DNA from: an uncultured Eubacterium sp.
GTDB lineage: Bacteria; Bacillota; Clostridia; Lachnospirales; Lachnospiraceae
Direction: 5' to 3'
Length of the DNA: 64,000 nucleotides
NCBI GenBank assembly: GCA_934351445.1
Contig: CAKRIZ010000002.1
Span: forward strand, 62,001 to 126,000
In this document: positions 36,989-45,729 of the stretch, piece by piece
How positions within the stretch are numbered: position 1 is the first letter of the stretch
Layout of the letters: each line of letters begins with the position of its first letter
The notes under the pieces: generated by a model
What the model saw: only the letters and a program-made list of their open reading frames with translations
Told to the model about the DNA's origin: nothing
Databases searched by the model: none
Made by a program: the position numbers and the translations under genes

Positions 36989-38002
36989 CTAACTTGGACG
37001 ATCCTGATCACCATCAGCTTTAAAAAATAATGCACCTTTTTTCGGAGCTCCCACCCATATATCGACGTTTTCCGCTACATAAGGCGAAAAATAATTAGGT
37101 ATTATATTTGTATCATGTTCCTCAAGTCGAACCATTCCTGCCTGCTCCACATAACTGACATCAAATCCATGACAGTAAAAATCTACATATTCATATGTTT
37201 CCAAACATTTTTTCAGAAAACAAGAAATTCCAGCAAATAATTCTGCCTTTCCAATATAATCTACAATACGAAGAACAGTGGTCTCATTACATTCCTGTTC
37301 GCGGCAAACCATTATTGCTTGCACCTTTCCATTTCTGACCAATCCATAAACCTTATAAGTATAAATTGGATGGTCAAAAAATCTATGTTGTACATACCAT
37401 TCATCTTTATATGGCAATGCATCGATATTGGCAGAAATATCGTAATGTTGTTTTAATTCTTCCATATTATTGAACAACATAACTTCTACTTGATTTTCCT
37501 GCTTTTCCACAAACGGTTCATAATGTTTCACTTGTGCAACCATATATTTTTCTCGATTAGCCAAACAGTAAAAATGATCCATTTTTTCCACATCTTCATA
37601 ATGTTTAATACTTCGATAAATTGGAACAGCTGTATCGGGGTTTGCGCCTATGCTCAAAAATGTTCTTGCTCTGGAAATCGTTTCCCAACGTTTGATTATT
37701 TCTAAACCTAACAATCCCATCGAACCCGGAATTACCTTCCATATTCCTCCCCAAGTATCTAGCTTTTCCACATTCTTTGATGCTTGTCGAAATCCATGCA
37801 ACCCACAAATTTTTTTTGTTTTCTTATCTTTTGCAATTACAACATTCACTTGCCCTTCCACAACAAGCTCATACTCAAAAAACTCTCGATTAGTTGCAAG
37901 AATATGCCCCTTTTTCCAATACTCATCTATAAACTCCATTATTTCTTCAATTTCATCATATTGAGCAATGCGAATATCATATTTTTCATTAAATTTACCC
38001 AT
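36989..38002 (-). CDS. GNAT-like acyltransferase, flagellar-associated
   Basis: About 337 residues from the ATG at 38002. The first ~150 residues look like a GNAT fold (R-I-A-Q-Y-D-E-I-E-E-I-M-E-F-I-D at the start, V-V-I-A-K-D-K, then L-S-I-G-A-N-P-D-T-A-V-P-I-Y). A second, related half follows, ending F-F-K-A-D-G-D-Q-D-R-P. It overlaps the deacetylase gene by 8 bases, so the two are translated together. It may acylate an amino sugar exposed by the deacetylase; that is an inference from the pairing. Confidence 0.65.
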   Translation of the reverse strand: MGKFNEKYDIRIAQYDEIEEIMEFIDEYWKKGHILATNREFFEYELVVEGQVNVVIAKDKKTKKICGLHGFRQASKNVEKLDTWGGIWKVIPGSMGLLGLEIIKRWETISRARTFLSIGANPDTAVPIYRSIKHYEDVEKMDHFYCLANREKYMVAQVKHYEPFVEKQENQVEVMLFNNMEELKQHYDISANIDALPYKDEWYVQHRFFDHPIYTYKVYGLVRNGKVQAIMVCREQECNETTVLRIVDYIGKAELFAGISCFLKKCLETYEYVDFYCHGFDVSYVEQAGMVRLEEHDTNIIPNYFSPYVAENVDIWVGAPKKGALFFKADGDQDRPS

Positions 38003-38951
38003 GTTTTCTATATTCCTCACTTTTTGGCGGATAGTCATTACAATCTAATCTTGGCAGCTTCATCACATCATCAAACTGCAAATCTGCAATCCTTACTTCT
38101 GTTGTCACACCTACACGTGCACCATTTTCTCGTGCATAACTGATCACATCTTCATTATAACTTCCATAAGGATAATTCATTGCCCACTTGCTTCTGTCAA
38201 TAAACTCATCCATGACTGTCAGTGCTTTCTGTATGTCCTGCTGCATTTTATCTTTCGAAAGATTTCCCAACCAGTAGTGGTCATAGCCATGTACACCTAT
38301 ATACATTCCGTGACGTTTTAATGTATGTATCTGTTCTGCAGTCATATATAATTCATGTGCTAACTGCTGCTCTGAAATACCCACATGCCTTGCAAACAGT
38401 TCACTTGCTATACGGTTACGCAGTTTTTCCGGTAGAACTGTCTGCAGCATTCGCTTCACAAAGATCACTTCTTTACCATCAAAACGGTTGCCTTTTGCAT
38501 ACTCCTGAAACAATTCCTCATTAGAAGCATAAGAATATTCATTCCCCCTATAATGATCCATTCGTTCTAACAGATCATTTAAAATAACATTGATATCTGT
38601 ACTTGCAAGCAGGTAATGGATCTTATTGACATCTAATAGTTCATATGTCGTAAATGTCTTTCCGGGTATAAAAAACGAACCCTGCACTCCTAATTCATCT
38701 AATATTGGAAAAGCAAATGTATAATTATCAATATACCCATCATCAAACGTAAGCAAGAGTGCATTCTCGGGCAGTTCATAATGACCGCCTACCGCTTCTA
38801 TGACTTCTTCCATTGTCACTATATGAAAATGCTGCTTCATAAATAAAATCTGTTCCCGAAACAAACAACTGTCTAACCCTTTAATCTCTGGATATCTTGA
38901 ATTTTTTAAATCTCTAGTGTAATGATACATTGAAATATGTAATTGGGACAT
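37995..38951 (-). CDS. NodB-type polysaccharide deacetylase
   Basis: 318 residues, no signal peptide, so a cytoplasmic member. The catalytic T-F-D-D-G-Y motif is at about residue 68 and a metal-binding H-G-Y-D-H near residue 220. These enzymes remove N- or O-acetyl groups from sugars. A sigma-D promoter (39110-39136) precedes it, so it belongs to the flagellar regulon and probably modifies the flagellin glycan or its precursor. Confidence 0.85.
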   Translation of the reverse strand: MSQLHISMYHYTRDLKNSRYPEIKGLDSCLFREQILFMKQHFHIVTMEEVIEAVGGHYELPENALLLTFDDGYIDNYTFAFPILDELGVQGSFFIPGKTFTTYELLDVNKIHYLLASTDINVILNDLLERMDHYRGNEYSYASNEELFQEYAKGNRFDGKEVIFVKRMLQTVLPEKLRNRIASELFARHVGISEQQLAHELYMTAEQIHTLKRHGMYIGVHGYDHYWLGNLSKDKMQQDIQKALTVMDEFIDRSKWAMNYPYGSYNEDVISYARENGARVGVTTEVRIADLQFDDVMKLPRLDCNDYPPKSEEYRKHG

Positions 38952-39001
38952 ATGAATTTTCTCCCTTCTTCTACTACAAACTCATTGCTATACAATAAAA
39001 A

Positions 39002-39031
39002 GCGTTGTGATATTTTTCGACACCACAACGC
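39002..39031 (-). other. Terminator-like hairpin in the deacetylase leader
   Basis: Arms GCGTTGTG (39002-39009) and CACAACGC (39024-39031) form an 8-base-pair stem, followed on the minus strand by TTTTTATTG. It lies between the sigma-D promoter and the deacetylase start, so it either attenuates that transcript or serves as the late terminator of the upstream STAND gene. Confidence 0.65.
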
Positions 39032-39109
39032 ACTTTCGGAATATTTCTACTATAATTTATCATCCATGATTCATTTGCGCACGGTATCCATTCCGTTCCT
39101 CTAGGTTAT

Positions 39110-39136
39110 ATATCGGACAATATGCCACAATCTTTA
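39110..39136 (-). promoter_or_regulatory. Sigma-D promoter of the deacetylase-GNAT pair
   Basis: Minus strand TAAA (39133-39136), 15 bases, TCCGATAT (39110-39117), about 155 bases before the deacetylase ATG. Spacing and both boxes match the flagellin promoter. A six-codon open frame with AGAGGA in front (39071-39091) lies right after the start of this transcript. Confidence 0.8.
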
Positions 39137-39224
39137 GATTTGCATGTGGATATTCTTCACCCTTAACAACTTTGTGAATCACCCCTATCTGTCATTAAAA
39201 AATTTTTTATTGTATATTGAATAC

Positions 39225-42200
39225 TTAACCCTTCTCATTAAACAATTGCTTTACAACCTTGAAAAAATAGTAAACATAACTTTCATCTGTTTTAATTTCT
39301 AAGGCATTAAGTTTCTCTATTATCTTTTCAAATGGTTCACTTACAGAAATAACAGAGTAATCAATTTGCAACATGTTGTTGTCGTTGTTGTCGTTTTTAT
39401 CTCTTTCACAATTTTTTTCGGACATATTGGTTGGTTTTTTTTCTTCATATTTAGTAGTATACTTTTCCAGCAAATCATATATACAAGAATATACTTCTTC
39501 TTCATTTGGATCTTTAGAAGAAAAAAAGGCATGCCCAGAGATGTTTTCTCTATATTTTCGCCTACTATACGCCAGATCGCAAATTGTAAATAAATCAAAT
39601 TCCAATAATGGATACGATACTACACACTTTTCTTCGAAATAAGAATAAATTTTATGATATAATGTATAAAAACAATTATAATAATCTATTCCTTTATGTA
39701 TGATCTCCCTCCCGGGGACAAGATTATTAATTCTATTTTCCCCATATATTGTTAAATCTCCATAATACCACATCATATACTGTCTATTGTATAATGCGAA
39801 ACTTGGCGATCGAAATAAATCTCTAACCAAAGGAATTGCTGTATTTGAGTTAATAGCACTAAGAATCTTCTGTGAATGCAAAAAATTCAAGTCAATAAAC
39901 TTTTTCATTTTTTCAGAATTACTTCCAACAATTTCCCACGGATCTGTGTCAAGCTCACACGACTCCCATTCTTCTTGACTCTCACCTTTAGCCAAATCTA
40001 ACAGCAATCCTTTTATTTCATCACGTATGTAGTCCGGAATTTTATCCAAATAAGCCAAAATATATGTAAGCATTGACAATGTACATTTTTTAACCGGTTT
40101 GCTATTAAATAACTTCCGTTTTTCAATCAAATTATGACAAACAATAACAAACTTATTTTGATCATTTCTCCATAATTTTTTTATGATAATGGAAATATTT
40201 CTCGGAATCAATCTATTAATAATCGAATTTTCAGAAATATCACTCTTAGGATTTTCTGCATAATAGCGAAGTTCCCTATTATAATGCAATGCCAAAAGAT
40301 ATTCTCTCGCATCTTTGTGCTTTTTTATAAAAATAAATGTTTTATAAGTTCTATGCGAATATTCCAGTATTTTTTGTTCCCAATAAACAGCCGTACTTGG
40401 TGCTATAGATTTAAATTTTTCATAAGTATATCCTTCATATGTGAATAAATACGCCATTGCTGGAGCATAGTGAATAAAGTTATACCCTAAAGCATCCAAA
40501 CAAATTTGATGTTGCTGATCAATATACCGCATATATACTTTATTAATTGAATCACTTTCCTTGCACTCTTTAACATACTCATAATTATAATAAATAAATC
40601 CAGGATTTATCGATAGTCTCCTCAATTTTCTAATTACAGAACATTCTCTTGGCTCACTAAAAGCAACTTCTTTCATCCCGCTTTCAAGCGATTCACTCGT
40701 ATTCATAAGGTCATTATTGTCTTGGTTTGATGCCAATATATATTTAACAAACTTAACAAAATTGCTATTTAGCACCTTCTTTTCTTTTACTGATATTGAA
40801 TTAAAATACATGACACAGCTCTTCTCATAATATTTTATTGCAGGCATTGTATTTTTAAATCGAGCCAATCTGTTTTGGCAAAACGACATTATATACTTTG
40901 ATCCCCGTGTCTCTGACAAAATGTCCAAAACAACTCTTCCAATACTGTCTTGAGAACTTTCACTCCATATATCCTGTTCATCCAAACCATCAATAATATA
41001 ACAAACCCTGATATGCTCTTTTTGGGCTATATTTTCTATCTCATGAACAAATGAAAAAAATACATTTTTCAGTGCTAAGGAATACGTACTTCCTGCTTGT
41101 ATGCTATTCAAAATTTCCTCATTTTCTATATTAAAGTATGCTGGAATATAATTAATTCTTCCATAGCAATATTGATACAGCAAATATATATATAATAATC
41201 CCAAAAAGGTGCTCTTTCCGGAGCTATAATCACCTCTAACATTTATAATATTTTCTATAAATGAATCATTGTGTGTATTCATTATCTCTTTGATGATTTG
41301 GCTCAGCTTTTTAAAAATATTTGTGTCATTATCCCATTCCATTGTTTTACCATCACCATCTTTAATACGGCAAAAAAGTCCATAAAATTTTGATATTTCT
41401 AGAAGATCCCCCTCACTGATACCTGTATCCAAACGGTTAAACAAATTTCTCCACGATAGATTTTCCCATGTTCCATATGTTATACCACTTTGCAGCGCAA
41501 GCAATGCAAAACTATTTTTCACTATATATTTTTTACTAATATCATACAAGTCTGCGACGACCACATCAATAGGTTGAACTTTGCATTTCCATGCTTCGCC
41601 CTTCTTTTTTGTCAAGTGCATTTTCCTTACTTGTCCGGTTTTTCCCTCCCTAACTTCTATTAAATTATAATCAATTGCAATATCTACAGATGAAGACCAA
41701 CTTGTATGTTTACACCCCAAAGAAAAACCATTTTCTTCGACTGTAAATGGATGCCCGCAAAAATAATGCGGAATATCATGAATATACGAAGCTGCTATAC
41801 TTGACGTATGTTTATCGCCACACAAATAAATACCATTTCCATCGATGAAATCTTGTAATGCTGATAAAAAATCTGTTGTTTGTGTCTCGGAACCATATGG
41901 TAATCTTATATATTCACAAATATCATAAAGCGGTTGATGCGCAACTATTACATTGACCTTATTATCCTTCATCATAGAATTCGCAGTTTTACCATATGAA
42001 TAAAACCACTCCATTTGTTCTGCAACTTTTGATTCAGAATTAAGTACTCTTTTTAAATTCTCACAGTCAATACATGTAACTCTTTTATCATTAGAAATAT
42101 TAGTATTTAAAACCAAAACATTCAAATCCTCCAGTTGATAAAGAGCCGTAAGTCCAGTATTATTACAAACTCGTCCTAAGAAATTTTCAAATTTTTCAAA

Positions 42201-42581
42201 TGCATTTTTATTTTTTGAACGGTATCTGACTTTATCATGATTTCCGCAACAAATAACTCTATTTTTTCTTGAAACATCCAAATCATCAACAAATTTACTC
42301 ACTATATCAGCCGCAATATCTAATCTCTTATCAACAATTTGATCTAAAACTTTGTCGTATTCCTCATTCTCTAGTAATCTATCTGACTTTTCTATTATGC
42401 TTTCTATATCCTTAGAATTAATTATGTCCCCCGTATGAATAAGATATGAAATATCGATATCCATTTCTTTTAACTTGTCCGTTACCGCTCGTAAAGCCTC
42501 TCTTGCACTCTTTTGTGACTCTTCTGAAATATGAAAGTCTGATACTTGCAATATATAAAGCGACTTTGTACATTTTCCCAT
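39225..42581 (-). CDS. Calcineurin-like phosphoesterase fused to a STAND-type NTPase
   Basis: 1118 residues. Residues 1-300 form a metallophosphoesterase with all metal-binding motifs visible: D-F-H (15-17), G-D (51-52), G-N-H-D (113-116), A-H-Q (214-216) and G-D-K-H (255-258). Then comes a P-loop ATPase: Walker A G-D-Y-S-S-G-K-S-T (450-457/8) and a NACHT/STAND-type Walker B I-I-D-G-L-D-E (529-535). About 550 further residues are helical with no recognised repeats, the usual place for a sensor. The gene is clearly more AT-rich than its neighbours and rich in Asn, Lys and Ile, suggesting transfer. The architecture (effector-NTPase-sensor) is that of Avs-like single-gene antiphage proteins, but defence is inferred only. 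I know no named gene for it. Confidence 0.8.
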   Translation of the reverse strand: MGKCTKSLYILQVSDFHISEESQKSAREALRAVTDKLKEMDIDISYLIHTGDIINSKDIESIIEKSDRLLENEEYDKVLDQIVDKRLDIAADIVSKFVDDLDVSRKNRVICCGNHDKVRYRSKNKNAFEKFENFLGRVCNNTGLTALYQLEDLNVLVLNTNISNDKRVTCIDCENLKRVLNSESKVAEQMEWFYSYGKTANSMMKDNKVNVIVAHQPLYDICEYIRLPYGSETQTTDFLSALQDFIDGNGIYLCGDKHTSSIAASYIHDIPHYFCGHPFTVEENGFSLGCKHTSWSSSVDIAIDYNLIEVREGKTGQVRKMHLTKKKGEAWKCKVQPIDVVVADLYDISKKYIVKNSFALLALQSGITYGTWENLSWRNLFNRLDTGISEGDLLEISKFYGLFCRIKDGDGKTMEWDNDTNIFKKLSQIIKEIMNTHNDSFIENIINVRGDYSSGKSTFLGLLYIYLLYQYCYGRINYIPAYFNIENEEILNSIQAGSTYSLALKNVFFSFVHEIENIAQKEHIRVCYIIDGLDEQDIWSESSQDSIGRVVLDILSETRGSKYIMSFCQNRLARFKNTMPAIKYYEKSCVMYFNSISVKEKKVLNSNFVKFVKYILASNQDNNDLMNTSESLESGMKEVAFSEPRECSVIRKLRRLSINPGFIYYNYEYVKECKESDSINKVYMRYIDQQHQICLDALGYNFIHYAPAMAYLFTYEGYTYEKFKSIAPSTAVYWEQKILEYSHRTYKTFIFIKKHKDAREYLLALHYNRELRYYAENPKSDISENSIINRLIPRNISIIIKKLWRNDQNKFVIVCHNLIEKRKLFNSKPVKKCTLSMLTYILAYLDKIPDYIRDEIKGLLLDLAKGESQEEWESCELDTDPWEIVGSNSEKMKKFIDLNFLHSQKILSAINSNTAIPLVRDLFRSPSFALYNRQYMMWYYGDLTIYGENRINNLVPGREIIHKGIDYYNCFYTLYHKIYSYFEEKCVVSYPLLEFDLFTICDLAYSRRKYRENISGHAFFSSKDPNEEEVYSCIYDLLEKYTTKYEEKKPTNMSEKNCERDKNDNNDNNMLQIDYSVISVSEPFEKIIEKLNALEIKTDESYVYYFFKVVKQLFNEKG

Positions 42582-42615
42582 AAAACACTTTTCTCCCCTT
42601 TAAAAATATGCTCTC

Positions 42616-42895
42616 CTATATAATTTTCTCGATCTGTTTCTGAAATACGCCTACATCAGGTGCTTCTACCGCTATTCTTAACCACTGTTCCCAAATTTCA
42701 GTTTTGGTCTGCTTCTGTATTTTTCTTCTAATTTTTCTGATATTTTCCCTTTTAGGGACAATACTGTACATAAAGAAGCTATTTGTCCTTCTGTCCGTCC
42801 TTCCTGTCTGCCCTTTTCTTCGCTCTCTTCCATTTCTTTTGCTATGATTGCTCCTACCTTCGTCATACTCAGACACCTCCTGATCTCATTTGCCA
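42616..42895 (-). pseudogene. Rpn-like PD-(D/E)XK nuclease, 3' fragment with frameshift
   Basis: Only the C-terminal end of the nuclease gene described at 44469-45419 remains. One frame gives T-K-V-G-A-I-I-A-K-E-M-E-E-S-E-E-K (up to about 42700), and the continuation A-P-D-V-G-V-F-Q-K-Q-I-E-K is in another frame, so there is a frameshift near 42710. The 5' part is gone; homology fades near 42900. Confidence 0.75.
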
Positions 42896-42930
42896 GCTTT
42901 TGTCAATTTATATTCTAAAAAGTTCCTGAC

Positions 42931-43060
42931 TTAATGATCTTCATAATGACCCTTGCAGGAATAGATTTCTACTACATCCTCATTAAGCACTTTGTAAATC
43001 TTGCACATGCCAATACAAGTATTCATTCCATGCCTGCTCTGTAAATTGCGGTCTACTCAT
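42931..43060 (-). pseudogene. YoeB-type toxin remnant with internal deletion
   Basis: The start overlaps the antitoxin stop by 8 bases (ATGAGTAG), as in yefM-yoeB pairs. The first 23 codons read M-S-R-P-Q-F-T-E-Q-A-W-N-E-Y-L-Y-W, a YoeB N-terminus. After a stop the other frame gives V-L-N-E-D-V-V-E-I-Y-S-C-K-G-H-Y-E-D, a YoeB C-terminus with its catalytic-region H-Y. Around 45 residues from the middle are missing and the frame is broken, so no active RNase should be made. Confidence 0.75.
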
Positions 43061-43313
43061 CCGCTAACCTTTCTAATTCTTCCATCGATTTCACCACTAC
43101 TCTTCCTTCTTTCGCCTGTTGAATCGACGTATTCATTTTGTACAGGTAGTCCGCATTCTCTTTGATCCGCAGCAATTCATTATACTCGTCCTCACCGATC
43201 AAAACAGCGTTTTTCTTTTTTGGTTTGGTAATAATGACGCTGTCGCCATTAACCGCCTTATCAATATAAAATTTTAAATTAGCTTTCAGTTCCGTTGTAA
43301 TAGTCGCTGTCAT
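43053..43313 (-). CDS. yefM: Phd/YefM-family antitoxin
   Basis: 86 residues from the ATG at 43313; an extension to 43349 has no better start site. The N-terminal DNA-binding segment (L-K-A-N-L-K-F-Y-I-D-K-A-V-N-G-D) and the V-I-I-T-K-P-K-K-K-N-A-V-L-I block are typical. Such antitoxins neutralise YoeB and repress their own operon. The antitoxin is intact while its toxin is broken. Confidence 0.85.
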   Translation of the reverse strand: MTATITTELKANLKFYIDKAVNGDSVIITKPKKKNAVLIGEDEYNELLRIKENADYLYKMNTSIQQAKEGRVVVKSMEELERLADE

Positions 43314-43459
43314 TACACATACACACCCTTTCCAAAGAATACTTGTCAAGATATCATATTTGATACTGATTTAGGTAATTATATTATGCGTAGCACATAT
43401 TAAAAATGCAACGCGCTCTCTTTATCAGACATTGTATTCTAAATAAAAATCTTTGCTTT

Positions 43460-44201
43460 CTAATTCGTCCTAGCCATAATTTTCGCCTCAAAGGCATCTA
43501 TATCCGGTGCCTCCACCGCTATTCTCAGCCATTGTTCCAGAATTTCAGCTTTTGTCTGCTTCTGTATCTCCTCTTCCAATTTTTCTGATATTTTCCCTTT
43601 TAGCAACAGCACAGTTCGCAAAGAAGCTAGTTGGCCTTCCTGTCTACCCTCTGCTCGACCTTCCAGCCTTCCCTCTGCGCGTCCTTCCAGCCTTCCCTCT
43701 GCGCGTCCTTCCTGTCTGCCCTTTTCTTCGCTCTCTTCCATTTCTTTCGCTATGATTGCTCCTACCTTCGTCATACTCAGACACCTCCTGATCTCATTCG
43801 CCAGCTTCTTGTCAATTATTTTATCTGAAAAACTCAATATCCCTGCCAACGCCATCTCCTGCATCGCTTCATCTTCGATCTCTTTTGCGAGAAGTACCGC
43901 TTCCTGCGCTGCTGTTCTCTGATTTTGTTTTCCCTTATAGGTCAGTGGAAGTCCGGTAATCACTCTCATAGTCCAGTATCGCATAGCTGCCATCCTCTAA
44001 TAGAAACAAATTATCCATACGCTTTTCATTCGTTTCTATTGCAGGTAAGTTCGTAGGTCGCACATCCACGATCTTCGGCACATGGATTCCATATACCGAT
44101 AACGACCGATTTCTCATCGTTTCGCCAAACCACTTTGATACGACATCTTTATTCTGTGCCGTGATGCCATGTGTTCTATGTCCACTTTTTCTTTTGCCCA
44201 T
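43460..44201 (-). pseudogene. Rpn-like PD-(D/E)XK nuclease, copy with internal deletion
   Basis: Compared with the intact copy at 44469-45419, the N-terminal ~82 codons are almost identical (M-G-K-R-K-S-G-H-R-T-H-G), then the sequence jumps from C-C-G-G-T-A-A-T to G-G-A-A-G-T, losing the 284 bases that correspond to 44887-45170. The loss shifts the frame, so the first part ends at 43935 and the C-terminal part is only open in another frame. The E-G-R-A-E-G-R-L repeats are expanded here. Confidence 0.85.
43632..43720 (-). repeat. 24-bp tandem repeat encoding E-G-R-A-E-G-R-L
   Basis: Two near-identical 24-base units (43656-43679 and 43680-43703) are flanked by partial units. They encode an eight-residue coiled-coil repeat. 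The intact copy (44469-45419) and the fragment at 42616 have one partial unit only, so the number varies between paralogues. Confidence 0.8.
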
Positions 44202-44468
44202 TCACATTCCTCCTTTTGTGCAGGAGTGCCACGAGCATATCATACACAGCTCCTGCTTATTCATTTGTTATTGGATTTTAAGCAAGAGTTGTTTCTTTTC
44301 GATAAATAATATAGATATCTGTGATATCGTCTCTGATACCACGTATGCAAGACATCCGAAGATGATTAATGTTAAGAAGTCACCTATTGCTTGTGTTTAC
44401 TTTAACATGATTTTTCTGTATTGTCTATACTACCCATTAGAAATAACGTAGCAGCAAATAACAGTTCG

Positions 44469-45419
44469 TTACTGGAACGATGTAATTCTTGCTTCAAAGG
44501 CATCTACATCCGGTGACTCTACCGCTATTCGCAGCCACTGTTCCAGAATTTCAGCTTTTGTCTGCTTCTGTATCGTTTCATCCAGCTTTTCCGATATCTC
44601 ACCTTTAAGCAGTAATACGGTACGCAAAGAATCTATCCTGCCTTCCTGTCTGCCCTTTTCTTCGCTCTCTTCCATTTCTTTCGCTATGATTGCCCCTACT
44701 TTCGTCATACTCAGATACCTCCTGATCTCATTTGCCAGCTTCTTGTCGATTATTTTATCTGAAAAACTTAATAGCCCTGCCAACGCCATCTCCTGCATTG
44801 TTTCATCTTCTATTTCCTTTGCGAGAAGTACCGCTTCCTGCGCTGCTGTTCTCTGTTTTTCCTTTCCCTTATAGGTCAGTGGAAGTACAATCAATTCCAT
44901 CAGATCTCGTTCATCCAACGGCTGTTTTTCCTGTATTTTCTTCCAGATACGCGCTTTTACTTCTTCTGATGCAATCTCTAACAAAAATGCTTCTGTCGTG
45001 GATATGACCACATCCCCCGCATTCAATGCATCCTGCGTCTGCATTCGGCTGACATCCGCCGTATAGATAATAATGATCCTGATCTTGGCATCTACGATAT
45101 TGATTCCCTCTTTTTGCAATCTGCGTAACAGCCGCAGGGCATAGCCTCCATATTTGATCTTATTCGCAATCCGGTAATCACTCTCATAGTCCAGGATTGC
45201 ATAGCTGCCATCCTCTAATAGAAACAAGTTATCCATACGTTTTTCATTCGTTTCTATTGCAGGTAAGTTCGTAGGTCGCACATCCACGATCTTCGGCACA
45301 TGGATTCCATACACCGACAACGACCGGTTTCTCATCGTTTCGCCAAACCACTTTGATACAACATCTTTATTCTGTGCCGTGATTCCGTGTGTTCTATGTC
45401 TACTTTTTCTTTTGCCCAT
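44469..45419 (-). CDS. Rpn-family PD-(D/E)XK nuclease-like protein (intact copy)
   Basis: 316 residues. N-terminal PD-(D/E)XK-like core: R-M-D-N-L-F-L-L-E-D-G-S-Y-A-I-L-D-Y-E-S-D (about residues 60-82, acidic residues spaced as in the family) and a following helix with K-Y-G-G-Y-A. The C-terminal part has a charged helical region with E-E-K-G-R-Q-E-G-R, typical of these proteins, which are often labelled recombination-promoting nuclease/putative transposase. No transposase catalytic triad or terminal inverted repeats are seen. AGGAGG precedes the ATG. Function here is unknown. Confidence 0.75.
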   Translation of the reverse strand: MGKRKSRHRTHGITAQNKDVVSKWFGETMRNRSLSVYGIHVPKIVDVRPTNLPAIETNEKRMDNLFLLEDGSYAILDYESDYRIANKIKYGGYALRLLRRLQKEGINIVDAKIRIIIIYTADVSRMQTQDALNAGDVVISTTEAFLLEIASEEVKARIWKKIQEKQPLDERDLMELIVLPLTYKGKEKQRTAAQEAVLLAKEIEDETMQEMALAGLLSFSDKIIDKKLANEIRRYLSMTKVGAIIAKEMEESEEKGRQEGRIDSLRTVLLLKGEISEKLDETIQKQTKAEILEQWLRIAVESPDVDAFEARITSFQ

Positions 45420-45729
45420 TCACATTCCTCCTTTTGTGCAGGAGTGCCACGGGCATATCATACACAGCTCCTGCTTATTCTTTTGTTATTGGATTTTAAG
45501 CAAGAGTTGTTTCTTTTCGATAAATAATATAGATATCTGTGATATCGTCTCTGATACCACGTATGCAAGACATCCGAAGATGAATAATGTTAAGAAGTCA
45601 CCTATTGCTTGTGTTTACTCTATCATGATTTTCCGGGGTTGTCTATACTACTGACTATAAAAAACGAAAATATACCAAAGCGGCGAGCAGATACCCTTTC
45701 TACTCACCGCCAATCCCCTAACTTATTAT

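Larger units (their letters stand above)
43480..45655. repeat. Tandem direct duplication of the Rpn-like nuclease unit
   Basis: The segment about 43480-44440 (nuclease gene plus ~240 bases upstream) and the segment about 44480-45650 are the same unit in direct orientation, with only scattered mismatches in the upstream part and the N-terminal codons. The first unit carries the 284-base deletion. Confidence 0.85.

Noticed and set aside
39366..39642. Short plus-strand frames with Val- or Leu-rich repeats
   Set aside because: They are the reverse of the Asn/Asp tract near the end of the STAND protein (N-D-N-N-D-N-N) and have no start site.
43632..43720. Tandem 24-bp repeats considered as a CRISPR array
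   Set aside because: The units are contiguous, in frame, with no spacers; they encode a coiled-coil repeat. No CRISPR or cas genes were seen.
44469..45419. Possible insertion sequence, since the family is sometimes named putative transposase
   Set aside because: No terminal inverted repeats, target duplication or DDE/HUH motif is visible; the fold is PD-(D/E)XK.
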